Positions 1 through 11,271 of a stretch of DNA of 64,000 bases are shown one piece after another. Every line of letters starts with the position of its first letter. Position 1 is the stretch's first letter. The notes under the pieces were generated by a model. The model saw only the letters and a program-made list of their open reading frames with translations. It had not been told where the DNA came from and did not search any database. The DNA comes from Apophysomyces variabilis (lineage: Eukaryota > Mucoromycota > Mucoromycetes > Mucorales > Mucoraceae), in assembly GCA_002749535.1 (NCBI GenBank), contig MZZL01000132.1, forward strand, positions 92,723-156,722, given 5' to 3'. A program made the translations under genes and the position numbers.

Positions 1-37
<37 letters not shown>

Positions 38-1117
38 AGACAATGTGAAATAGACAAAGAAAGGAAAAGGTTAGATAAAGCCCAGCGAGAGATACATGTA
101 GTTTCCGAAAGTATTTTTTTCAGCCAGTATGCATAATCCCTGGAGTGGCTACATGTGGCAGAAAAAAGCATGACCTGGACCAAGAGAGATCATCTTGGCT
201 TGATTTTGCTGACGCGTTTTCGCGCGAATCGCACACGTGACGCGCTGCGATGAATTCTTAATGGTGCAACTATGTTATGCCTAAGATAGAAAAGGCTATT
301 CGTTATTCAACAGCATGGCCGATGAATTAAAGCTACATGTCAACTCGTACTACGTATTCCATTGGTAAGCTATCTGATCCTAATATCTTGATTGTAGGAA
401 AAGAAAATGGAACCTAAATTTGGATTTGGAATTTGCGGTGTTGCAACCCTAGTTCCTGGTTAAAAAAGAATTTCGTGGCGGATCAAATACAGAAGAAGTA
501 AACAGGTTAGAAAATAGGGTACCTTGTGTATTATGATATGCATAGCTTAAGGGAAAAAAAAGGGAGGGGGAGGGATGAATTGGAAGCTTGTGCACAATGA
601 GTTAGAGTTTTTTTTGACTACTATTCAGCGCTTCCTCTTTTGTTGAATCTCTCTCCTTTTCTGTCTGAGGGCATATAGTTATATTATTGCTATAAAACTG
701 CACAGACCCTGTGACACACCCAAGGGTAGGCACTTAATAACAAAAGAATGGATACTTTTCTTTGCTGTCGCGGTGTTAATGTAACCTTACCCTATCGGGG
801 ATCAGAATCGGGTGTCATTAACCTATCGCGCGAACGATTGCAGCCAGAGGTATGGCTGGTTGCCTTTAAGGTCACTCTACAGTACTAATGACTGCCGAAA
901 TGATGTTAATTACAATGCGAGAAAGAGCGACAACACCCTAAATGAGAAATTTGTTTTTGGTAAAAGTTTGATAACATTAAACCCCCCTTGTTCCTTCTAT
1001 TTCTGAATTGTCGTATATATATAAATATCCAATCTTTTCATTTCCTCGAGGTCCATTCAAACATCCAGAAACGCTTCTTCTTTTCTTTGCCTTACTCTTG
1101 TTGTTAATTTCTTTCTA
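1..1117. other. AT-rich upstream region, no gene recognised
   Basis: The window opens with a run of 34 A residues, which could be a simple repeat or the poly(A) tail of a retroelement lying mostly outside the window. No convincing coding sequence is visible in the rest. A CACGTG E-box lies at 234-239, roughly 880 bases before the bHLH start codon; this is the preferred core of class B bHLH factors, so self-regulation is conceivable but unproven. Confidence 0.5.
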
Positions 1118-2304
1118 ATGCCATCTGAAAAGATATCTCACTCTGCAAGGTCTGCTCGCCAGGCAGCCACTCAGAACTTCTTGGGTATGTCTTTCTCGAA
1201 TAACTTAGTGTATCCGGCTATTGACAGCTGCCTGTCAGGCATATCGTTTTCCTCTACTATGTTGCCCTTGGAAGAAAGGTAAATCAACTTTGCCACTATC
1301 TTTTCTTGCGTCCTTGCTGAGGTTGACTCTGTTGTTAGTGATTTGGCTCATGTCGACAAACGTACAGCCCATAATGCTCTAGAGCGTCAACGGCGCGAAG
1401 GCTTGAACAACAAGTTTCAACAACTCGCACACGCTCTCCCTTCCCTTCAAACTGTCTGCAGACCGAGCAAAACCATGATTGTTACAAAATCTTTGGAGTT
1501 TGGTAAGTTGCTCGAAGCTAGTAGCAACTTCCCTTCCCGACTAATAGATAACACTTTTCTACTATTATTAAAGTATCTGACGCTATTCAGCGAGAGCTCC
1601 GTTATCAGAAAAAGATCAAGCTTCTGTGCGAAGAAAACGAACGATTACTAAGAAAGGCTCGCAAGTCTAGTTTGCAAATGAAAAAGAAAGCGTCCGCAGA
1701 ACGAGCTACGCCAGCCTCACCTGCTATTCACGGTAATCTTTCACCTCCACCTTCTCCCGTGGAATCGATTGCAAAGACAGATGGCCAGTCCGAACAAAAG
1801 GGGACAACGACGGAGGCAACTCCATCCCCGGTAGCCTATTCGCAAACCTTGACACCTGCAGTCATTTCCCCCGCTCCTCCTCTTCCTCCTTCCTCGCTCC
1901 CTGACTCCTCTGTTACAGTCGTGGAGTCCTTAGCTTCTCCCATGGGCAGCTGTGGCACACCTAATGAACTTCCGGCCTTTAGCAGCGAAGCCATGCCGGG
2001 CGGTTTCTACTATCCTGCCCAGGTGACCGAGCCTTTGCTGACTCAGGAAACGTCTAGCGCGATGTCAGCCTATTACTTTTACGAGCATCCATTAGTCACT
2101 GCATCCTCCAGTACGGTCACCATGGCCTCAAATTTCCAAAGCTTTCTCCCGACAACATTTGTATCACCGTATATGCCAAACAATGGTAAACTTAAAGTAG
2201 CACCAGATCTACAGTGTTTATTAAGCAATCATTCCTTTTTCAGTAGATTTCTCGTACTTCTAAGAATGACACCGACTCAACCAAAACCAACACTGGATCC
2301 ATGA
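1118..2304 (+). CDS. bHLH transcription factor
   Basis: Predicted nuclear DNA-binding regulator of the basic helix-loop-helix family. Proposed exons are 1118-1184, 1239-1278, 1339-1502 and 1574-2304, giving about 333 residues. The basic region reads HNALERQRREGLNNKF; His, Glu and Arg at the usual contact positions mark the class B type (Myc/Max/USF-like) that binds CACGTG. An intron interrupts helix 2, which continues as VSDAIQRELRYQKKIK and runs into a short leucine-containing coiled segment (KLLCEENERLLRKARKS). The rest is Pro/Ser/Thr-rich and probably disordered, as in activation regions. The 3' end is uncertain: the open frame stops at 2304, but splicing out a stretch around 2205-2244 would give another tail ending in KKAKRS with a stop at 2330. 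The specific target genes cannot be told from sequence. Confidence 0.85.
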
Positions 2305-2330
2305 GAGAAAAGAAAGCAAAAAGATCTTAA

Positions 2331-5300
2331 AAAAAGCCCCTCCCAAGAAAGCCCAAAACTTTTCTGACTGACAAATAATATATAATCAAGAATCCGTGAA
2401 TCATATGCTATCTTCTGTTATTTATGTTTATTTTGATTTTCTTTCTTCTTTTACCGTGTATACCTTCATCCAAATTTTGCCATTGCATCTATAATTCACT
2501 TTTTGCATGCCGAAACTTTTGCAAATTATTTTTTGCCTTCTTCTTCCTCTGTACATAACGTTGTTCTATTTCTTTTTCTGTAAGCTTTATGTTTTTTTTG
2601 TTTCATCTAAATAAAGATTCCCTTGTGCAATTATGAAAAAAGAAAAAGCACTGATAACTGCAAAATAACCGAAAAAGGTTCGGTTCCGAATGACATATAT
2701 AGCATTGGTTAAGGTGGGTAACCCAAGACAACGTTTTGGTTCCTATTTGTTCCTACCTCACGTTGCTGCATTTTAGCGGCTACCGAGGAATGGACACAGA
2801 CACATATATGTACCGACAGAGAGAAGAAAGAGGGGGAGAGGACCCTGACTTGGCAAGTCATGCGACGTTGCTGGGCTTTGCTCAATATTTCTCCAATAAT
2901 TTGAGGTACACACAGATTGCTGTGGTTGGGGGAGAAGGAGAGGAAAGGGACCCTGCAAAGCAATAGAATTGAAGCGGAGACTTTTAGTGTAAGGTTAATA
3001 AGCCACGTCTGCTGGCTGGGGAATTCCTCGGCCGAGCGATTTGATGAAATAGGCACACCAATCGCCATAGACGGACCGAAAAAGAGAGGTTGCACTTTAA
3101 CCTTTTCCAATAGCCTATTCCGACTTGTTCTTTGGCCTTCCCATTTAGGTTACCCAGTGGATACCATTGCCCTTGGTTTCACGAAATGCCGATCAATCCT
3201 GGCAACAGCTATTTTCTATTTCATAGCCAGCAATGAATTGGCTGAGTTAAATGGACACGCACACACTCGTCTCTCTAAATTATTTCTTTTCCCTCTGGTG
3301 ACCTTTTTCTTCCTTAAGCGTCATCGCAATGATAGTCACTATTAGGTTAATGCAAAAAATTGATTCGTCAGACTACGTTGCTGGGTCAGCACCGAGGAAC
3401 ACATTATCTTTTCTTTGGGACCCGGTAGAAACAAAAACAGAGACAGACACACAGAGAGAGAGTGTGTGTGAACGGTCATGCCATTACCTCAAACTAAACC
3501 AATTGGGTTCGCTATAGATGCAATGCTGTTATGTATTGCTAATCACATTTATAGAAATATTCTTATTTCATAGTTCTGATAGTCTCAGTTTTACCTGTCT
3601 AGCAGTCGAACCTGTCCTCTTTGTCTTGAACATGAGTCTTCGGGCGCGTGCTATGGCTCACCACGAGCTAGGAGTAGGTAAGCTGCATAATGGCTTCAAT
3701 TGCGTCGATTCTATTTTTTCTTTCTTTTTCCCTTTGTCATTTTGCCAGAATTTTTCGCAGCTGACCATGTAGTCAATAAAGGGTTTCATGCATGAAATAA
3801 AATGATTTGTTCATTATTGGGAAACTAGAAACGTTGACTTTCCATTTTACCTTGTCAAAGCCTTTGAGTGTCATCTGATATATGCGACTAGCATCGTCGG
3901 GTGCAGTGAAAAATTTTGCCGTACCATTCCGCTCGTAGATTTCATGCAGATTTTCTATATTGGATATAGCCCGTTAAATAATCTCCCGGTTTGTTGATTG
4001 CAGGAACTTGTCATACAAGGATTAATTGCATCCATCCTCAAGCAATTTGTATTATACTACTTGCTATCACTTGAAAAACATTCAGAACAGTATCGTAGCA
4101 GTAATTGTACGAACGATTTTTGTAAGGGTTGGTCAAGGATGAGAGCCCCTGAAATTGGAGGCCCGATGTCCCCCATTTCTTCAACCATTCCCATTACAAC
4201 GACCAGCTTGTATAGGGCCTTCTTTCTTTGGGAATATTTCTCCTGTGCGTAGACTTAATTCCAGTTAAACACCTTTCGTTGGATTTAAGTTCTTTTTAGG
4301 TCGGGAAACACGATAATTTGGGATAGTACAATTTAAAAACAGGTATGAGCAACCTCATTCCTTCTATTGGTCTTTTAGCCGGTATCAAATAGGTTCCAGG
4401 AAAAATCACAGCTCTGACTATAGTCACTATGTTTCAAGGTACGTAAAATGATACGGCTACTTGCCTGCCTCGTTAAACCGGCTTACAGTCTAGTGCTACT
4501 TAGAGGTGTGATACGTTATATCATTCAGATATCTTTGTTACGCATTGCTAAGAATGCCAAAGTTCTTAAGCGCTAATTTAGACTTAAAATTCATAGAGAA
4601 ATGCCTCTCGAAAGGATGTTCAATTTCTATTCTTGTTTTTCGTATATGTCGGTTATTTTTATGTGCGTAAAATAGCAACTTTGAACTGGACGTTTCTCAT
4701 CAAGTACTATACGTAAAGCGTGTAAAATATACATTATCCATCTTCTTTTACAGTTCAATTACTTCATATATAATAAAGGCTGGCTAGTTACAAAACTATC
4801 CTGTCATTGGAGTTGAAGCGATATATAAATGAGACTTTTGGTATAGGAAGCCCATTGCTAAATTTCAGCTTAGTTCGTTTATATGTTTAGAACAGTCCAG
4901 CGGTTAAGAATGCCGAGAGAACGCTAGAAGAAAGACTGTTTATCGGGTTTTCCAACTACACTGGAACAGATTTTTGGATTGCCTGTGCTAATACGCTTTA
5001 TTTTCCTTCAACCTCTAATTCTCTATACATGCTATTTACTAAGTAAAAAGAGACTATTAAAGAGAACTGCTAACATATACATTTATCTGTGTCATGATAG
5101 CAAAGATGCTAGAATTATCTTCAGTAATATCATTCTAGGCTTCACCGTAATAATGAGTCCACAAAGCACAATGTCTAGAGAACCGGAGCTTGTGACTATG
5201 AGAGGTGTTATCGGGAGCTCAGTTTAGATAAAAAGAAAAAACAGACATTTTGTAGGCTGGAGAAGGGCCCTTTGACGCTTTTCTTTGATTGGCAAGCGAG

Positions 5301-6495
5301 TCTTGAAGGTTCAGCTAATGTAGACTACGGGCCTACCGTGCCTATCCTTATAGACATGGTTCCGGGTGTTGTTGCACGACCGGCGTTCTTCCGTGGTTAA
5401 TCAGCGCACAAGTGTGCGTAATGCAACGTCAACGCAGCACCATGTCCAGCTAAGTTAACTATGGGCTCTCAGTTCAATTCATGCCTAGAGCTTTACTGCA
5501 ATGTAGTGTTTTCTTTCCTTGCATGCCCATTGTTTCACTCCTTTTCTATAAAGGTTATCAATTTCGACGACGAATAACAAGACTGGTTTTATTCTTGACA
5601 TATCAATGTAGCTATGAGTACCTCAGCCTGATGACTTTCACCAATATCTGCATTAAGAAAAAGGGGCTTTTCCTTTTTAAGTTCTCAGTACAATTGCTAC
5701 ATAATTCGGTTGCGAGTCTTAAAGAGGTCAAAGAAAAGAGGGAATTGAGTCCCAAAACAAAGAAATCAAACGATGTTATGAATTGTTTACATCATCCTTT
5801 CTTAATGGTTAGGTGATGCTGAGTAAAATGAGTATCTTGTATGAAAAAGGAAACAAGGTTCCTTGTCAATGATAGGTTTAATCCTTTTTGTCTAATTAAT
5901 TGCATCTTATCTACACCGAATAATTTTCATTCTTTATACTGAGAAATGTTGCTAAGAGGAAGTTGCCGAGGTGATTGCTTATTTTGGTCTTGTAATGCAA
6001 AATACACGACTATCCACATGTTGCAGTTCTCAGAAAACCGTGGCACACACAAGCTATGCCAATGAACACGAACGTTACCTTGAACGTTTCAGAAGCCTTA
6101 CTGCTCAACATCAACTGAGAATAGGCATTGCCAAAAATAGAGATACAGACAACACGAAGTTTTTCTGCCAAGATTTACGGTTACACTCAGCAAATCTGGA
6201 TTTTTTCAAGTCGCACTATGCTAAACAACTGATTGCACCTTTCATCTACGAAATGTTCCCTTTATTCCTTGAAGAAAATTGCTGTTAACCACTGTCTATA
6301 TGATCAGCAAGCATGCTATGCTATCCGTACATCTAGACGTAGCATGCTCTAAGCATTGGAATTGCAAGTCTAAGTCTCATATTCGCAACCGCAGTTTCAC
6401 TCGTTTGTTTTCTACGTCAGCATTCTTCTCTTTTTCTTTTTTTGAGAGTCAGACCACAATGAGGTTCTGTTTCTGCCTTTTCTTTCACTGTGTCC
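2331..6495. other. Gene-poor stretch
   Basis: About 4.2 kb without a recognisable gene on either strand. Open frames here are short, overlap each other and show no family motif. There are GA-rich and CT-rich simple stretches (for example 2815-2850 and 3445-3465). One possible two-exon micro-gene at 3632-3795 is listed separately. The last part before 6496 is pyrimidine-rich and probably holds the promoter and 5' UTR of the following Bsd2-like gene. Confidence 0.5.
3632..3795 (+). CDS. Possible 30-residue micro-gene (weak)
   Basis: An ATG at 3632 opens a short exon (3632-3677) followed by a GTAAGC donor, a T-rich tract and an AG acceptor at 3747-3748. The second exon (3749-3795) keeps frame and ends in TGA. 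The product would be about 30 residues, beginning MSLRARAMAHHELGV and ending VVNKGFHA. The good intron signals are the only support; I recognise no family, and a chance arrangement is quite possible. Confidence 0.2.
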
Positions 6496-7702
6496 ATGTC
6501 CACCCGATACCAGGAGGTAGGTGGTAGAGACGTTAATTGCATTCTTTCTTCCTTTTTCACTTATCAAATGACTTTCTTCCGTCCTTCTATTGAATTATAT
6601 CAAAAGGTATCCACGACTGAAGATCCGCTCGACTCCTCATTTCCCTCGAATGCCCATGTTTCCCTAACGATACAAGCCCATTCAGCAGACGCTACACGCA
6701 ATGCTTCCGCACGAAGTCGTTCCAGATCTGTTCAACAGAGAATAGACCTGGAGGAGACATTTGACGAGAGCATCGATGATCACAATAGCAATGAATCCGA
6801 ACGATTACTAAATCCCCTCACTCATTCTCCCGGTCCAAAAATCACAAACACAGTGGAAACACCTGGTTCTGGTCGAAGAAATAGTAGGCCTGCAGTGCTA
6901 CCAGTGACAAACGATGGTGTCTTTTCCAATATGTCTGCGAAGCCAGAATCTGAATCGAAGCAACAAGATGAAACCCCGCCAGTAAGATCAACCACTTGTA
7001 TTACGTGCTTGAATTGCGTGATCGCTAAGCATTTCTTAGGCATACGAAGAAGCGGCTGCGGATTCAACACCACCCTATTGGCAAACAACTGTCATTGCAC
7101 CATTAGGATATGACGATGCCATTTTAGTAGAGGGAATGCCTGTAGGAAGCATATTTATGTTTGCATGTTATCTTTTAGGTAATGGTCGCTGCCTGAATCT
7201 ATTCGATCTGCGTTTTACCCGCTAAAACTTTGACCCTTTCCGAAACCCAGTTTCCGCTGGTTTTCAATTTGTAGGATTTTTACTCACCTACTTGCTACAC
7301 ACATCACATGCGGCGAAGGTGGGATCTTCTTTTATACAACAAACGTACTGAACTGAACATTTCTCCCTTGTCTAGCAAGGTTCTCGGACCGGGCTTGGCA
7401 TAACTTTGATACAGTATGGTTTTTATATCCGAAGTCGTAAGTGGTGTTTATCTTAACGAAGTTTGTTCCTAAATCTCAGATTAGGTGGAACACTATTAGA
7501 TGATACTGTTGATAGCGATAATAGCAGCAGTGAGCTCAATAGCTCAAACCAAAATAACGACGAGTCTGATGCGAACGTTATCTCCTATTTCTTAATGATC
7601 CTTGGATGGCTTATCATTATCCGTTCTGTGGTTGACTATATACGAGCGCGGAAAATGGAGAAGATCATTTCAGCTGAACCTACACCTGAGTCTATAGTTT
7701 AA
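6496..7702 (+). CDS. BSD2: Bsd2/NDFIP-type Rsp5 (NEDD4) adaptor, three membrane segments
   Basis: Endomembrane adaptor that recruits the HECT ubiquitin ligase Rsp5/NEDD4 to membrane cargo such as metal transporters. Proposed exons are 6496-6516, 6607-6981, 7040-7178, 7275-7318, 7376-7436 and 7485-7702, giving 285 residues. The N-terminal half is Ser/Thr-rich and cytosolic. A PY motif, PPAYEEAA, is created by joining exons 2 and 3 and is followed by a second Pro-Pro-Tyr (TPPYWQTT); these bind WW domains in the family. The signature GMPVGSIFMFACYLL and GFLLTYLLHTSHAAK cover the first membrane segment, GLGITLIQYGFYIRSR the second, and ISYFLMILGWLIIIRSVV the third. Length and order match fungal Bsd2 and animal NDFIP1/2. 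The intron structure was read from frame and motif continuity. The short first exon is the least certain part. Confidence 0.88.
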
Positions 7703-7998
7703 CTACGTAACCCTACAATAATCTAGACAGGCCAATTTCCGTTATTCATATTTCCACAATCTCTACATTTTCATTTATTTCATCCTGTACTTATAATGCT
7801 TTAACACGCATCTTTGACATAAAATGTAGAACCTATTGATTCAAGCATGATGCTGCACGTAAAAAATTAAGGATGTTTTAGGCCAATTTCTCCGTGACTC
7901 AGAAGCCCACAAAATTGAGCAGGCCGGCAGTGGTATAAGCAACGAGTTTTCGCGGTTCAGACGGTTAATACCAACAAAGAAAAAAGGCTATTCGCGCC

Positions 7999-10536
7999 AT
8001 GAAGCAGGAAACAGCTAATTCAGTTGAAGCTTGGGTCTTGATGGCTCTCGTATATAAGGACTTGGACGATCTCGACTACCGGAATGCACTAAGTCTTTCA
8101 GAACGATTATATGGCATGGATAAATCGAATGAAGAATACAAGTTCTTATACGCGAAATCATTGCACCTCATGAGAGATATCGATGGAAGCTACTTATTGC
8201 TTCGGAACGCTAAATCCGTCCCTTGCTTGAATCTCTTTGCTCGTAGTTGCCTCGATCTTGGAAATCTCCAAGAATCGTACGAAAAGCGGCAAGCACTGTG
8301 GCGAGAGGGCGTAGCCGCGCTGGATTCAGCAATAAAACAATGCCAAGAAGACTTGCCAGAAGATCATTCGTGGGGCGATGGTATGAAGGCAATGTATCAA
8401 GTTTGCTGTTTGTTTACCTTATATGACAAGAGCTTTGCAGTGTCACAACCCGAAGCCATACTCCTAGTCTCGCGTCGATGTATAACCTGCTCGGAGAGTT
8501 CTACGCCAAGCTAGACAATGTTCGTGGTGCTTCAATCCAGTTATGGAAAAGCCTTGATCATAATCGATTCAAATTGTCGGCATATCTACAGTTATGCGAC
8601 ATTTCACCTGATATTGTCGGATTCAACACACAGAAGCTTCCTGATGAAATATTCAAAGACTTCTCGGTAGATACGACCAATCTCGGGCGTTGTACGTTTA
8701 CCACTCGCTCACCCGCTTTACCATCCTCTGCTGTTCGCGGTATTGTAGTACCTCCGATCGATGAACAGTTACTCCAATCACGAATTACTGGTCATTCTCG
8801 TGTTCATATGCCCGCATTACGCAATCACTATCAAGAAATTTCTGTAAGCCAGTTGAAATCGTTGCTTTGCCCTTCAAAATCAGCACCAGAACAAGATATT
8901 TCAGGCATTGCACCATCCAGGAGCGAACTTGAAGAGCACAAAGACAGGCAAATTGAGTCAATGCGAAAAGAAATCGAGAAAGACAAAGCAGAAGAGGCGT
9001 TCAAGAACAAACATGGATTACATAAGAAGCCTCCAGCAGAGAAACCGCAAGGTCTTCGGATGGAGATGATAGATGTGGATGTGGACAATCAAGATTTCGA
9101 TATTCTACCATTACTGGGAAATCCTCCTCGTGTGAGCCGTGTATTCGATGAAGACAAGTAAGCTTTTGGTTCGTTCACACTGACAGTTATAGCTTCTAAC
9201 GGGAATATTTCTATATTGCGTTCTACAAGTTTACTAGAAAGTGAAATGGCAATGTCGCTGGAGTATGTTGCTTATATGTCTAATACATGAATCTAACTTT
9301 GATTTTTAGTGAACCTACGAATGGTGGCTATTCTCTGCGCGGGAAAGGGGTATTTGTGATAGGCTATATATTTTTTTTACGCCGTTGCTTCATTTCGTAA
9401 AATAGAAACGTGCTGCCATACAAGATAAAACCATGGAAGAAGCCTCGAAGCGTAGACGAGTAAGTTGCTATTGGTAAATATCAACTTTTGTTGAATCTAA
9501 ATATTTTTAGGTTCAGGATGCGTCACTTCGTCGATACTTTTCTCAGGATATTCTTACGGACAATGAAGAATGCTCAGAAGAGATAATCCATGCTATGAAT
9601 AGAGTGATTGCGGTGCTGAGAATACTCGCAAACGGATATCTATGTCAATCGCGATATCTTTGCCAACCCGCAGCCCTTGAATTACAAAAGTTGAATGATC
9701 AGCAATACGATACACCACTGGTGATGCAAACTTTAGGCAAAGCATATTATGATGCAGGCGATTGCGAAACTGTGAGTAGCTGGTATCATTGTGTACAGGA
9801 ACTCACTCATGGGGTAGGCTCGAGTATTCTTTCGTCATTCATTTGCCATTGCGCCTTGGTTCTGCGATGGTGTACCAGTTTATTCCACATGTTTGTGGTA
9901 TTTGGAGGACAAAGAGGAACTCAACTTGCTGGTATACAAGATGAAGGAAAATCAATCGCACAAATACGAGGCATATATAGCAGCGGGAAACTGGAGCAAA
10001 TGTGCGGAAGGGGGAAACAATGCCAGTCGATGGTTTAAAAAAGCGATCGAAGAAAATCCCTCGGGATGGTATGCCCATGCATTGCTTGGTTACGAGGAGT
10101 GGGAGAAAGGGAGCTTTTTAGCTTCAAAACAGCATTTCACAGATTGTATGATTGCCAATAAGCGGCATTATCTTGGATGGTACGTCAAAAGCATATAGTT
10201 TGTGTTTGTGTTTTGAACAAAAACCATCATTGTATAGGTATGGTATGGCTACTGCTTACTTGGGTATGGATGAATATGTAAAAGCAAAGGCGTTGCTGAA
10301 AGAAGCATTACGACTTCATCAGCATCATCCTGTGATTCTATTTACTATGGCAGAGGTAAGTGACAAGATTTTACTGGCCACTATTAAGTATTCGGAAGAT
10401 TTTGTACGCTTTGGAGGAATACGAAGACGCACTTCATTTTGTCACTCAGTCTCTGAAACTTAAGCCGACAGTCGTTGCAAGAAATTTGAAAGATAAAATA
10501 ACAAAAGTAAGGTGCAATAACCATTCACTTGAATAA
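7999..10536 (+). CDS. CDC27: Anaphase-promoting complex subunit Cdc27/APC3 (TPR protein)
   Basis: Scaffold TPR subunit of the APC/C ubiquitin ligase, which in the family binds the C-terminal IR tails of Cdc20/Cdh1 and APC10. Proposed exons are 7999-8380, 8431-9157, 9310-9349, 9406-9459, 9511-9771, 9818-10179, 10238-10355 and 10399-10536, giving about 693 residues. The N-terminal TPRs (DYRNALSLSERLYG; NLFARSCLDLGNLQESYEKR; MYNLLGEFYAKLDNVRGA) are followed by a charged, disordered middle, then the C-terminal TPR array (VLRILANGYLCQSRYLCQP; LGKAYYDAGDCETA; WYAHALLGYEEWEKGSF; WYGMATAYLGMDEYVKAKAL). This layout is that of Cdc27/Nuc2. The C-terminus looks short: after ILYALEEYEDALHF it jumps to LKLKPTVVARNLKDKI, missing about two TPRs seen in animal Cdc27. 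The first exon may not be the true start, since the frame is open for a few codons upstream. Confidence 0.82.
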
Positions 10537-11271
10537 AAATGAATACAGCCATCGTTTATTTGGTTGCTTGCGTTCGTCATTTCGGATCAACAAATACGAA
10601 TCACAGTGATGATGACAAATGTTAGTGTCATTGTATGATATTGTTAGCATGGAAAAAGAAACACAGTTGATAGCGATAATATCCAATCGGACCGTTCTTT
10701 GATCATTTTCTTTTGCCTCGGGATGGGATCGTCCCGATCAGGTAAAGGACCGATTTCATAGTCAGACTGACAATGAACAGCTGTCACGGACCCTAAATGA
10801 AGTGCATTTCTTTTGAACTTTGCTAGATATCTTGGCTAAAACATATACCTAACATTGCCTTTAAGATCAGGGTTTTGCTGTTGAAAAAGGATCACGGACA
10901 TAAAGGCAAATAAGTGGGACCTACATATATCAATTTCGAACATAGTGCAAAGATACTATGGTAGATTATACACATCAATTTCTATTGACAAAACTCTGTC
11001 CTTTTTCTACTGAGGAGTTTGTTTCCAACACAAGAGAAGTACTTTTTTGTTGAGCGGCCCAAATCGTACTTTCACAAAGCAGGACAGACATTCACCTCAC
11101 TTTTTGGATGGCGAACATTGCAAAAGGGACAATGATGGGAAAGAGTAGTCACAGATTATTTTTTTTGAATATGTTTGTATGTCCGCTACTGCGTACGTTT
11201 GCTCTCCCTTCTCCTCTGCATCTATTTTTTTTCACTTTTTGTGAGATCCCCCCCTCCTCCGTCAATTCATC
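10537..11271. other. Intergenic; promoter of RLI1
   Basis: No gene is visible. The last 100 bases before the RLI1 start are rich in T and C (about 11158-11270), a common feature of promoters and 5' UTRs of highly expressed fungal genes. Confidence 0.5.

Noticed and set aside
2709..3110. 133-codon minus-strand open frame
   Set aside because: No family motif, overlaps several other open frames on both strands, and no plausible promoter or splice context.
4893..4930. tRNA-like string GTCCAGCGGTTAAGAATGCC
   Set aside because: Lacks a T-arm and acceptor stem at the right distance.
5481..5816. 111-codon hydrophobic open frame
   Set aside because: Composition matches random AT-rich translation; no motif and no splice partners.
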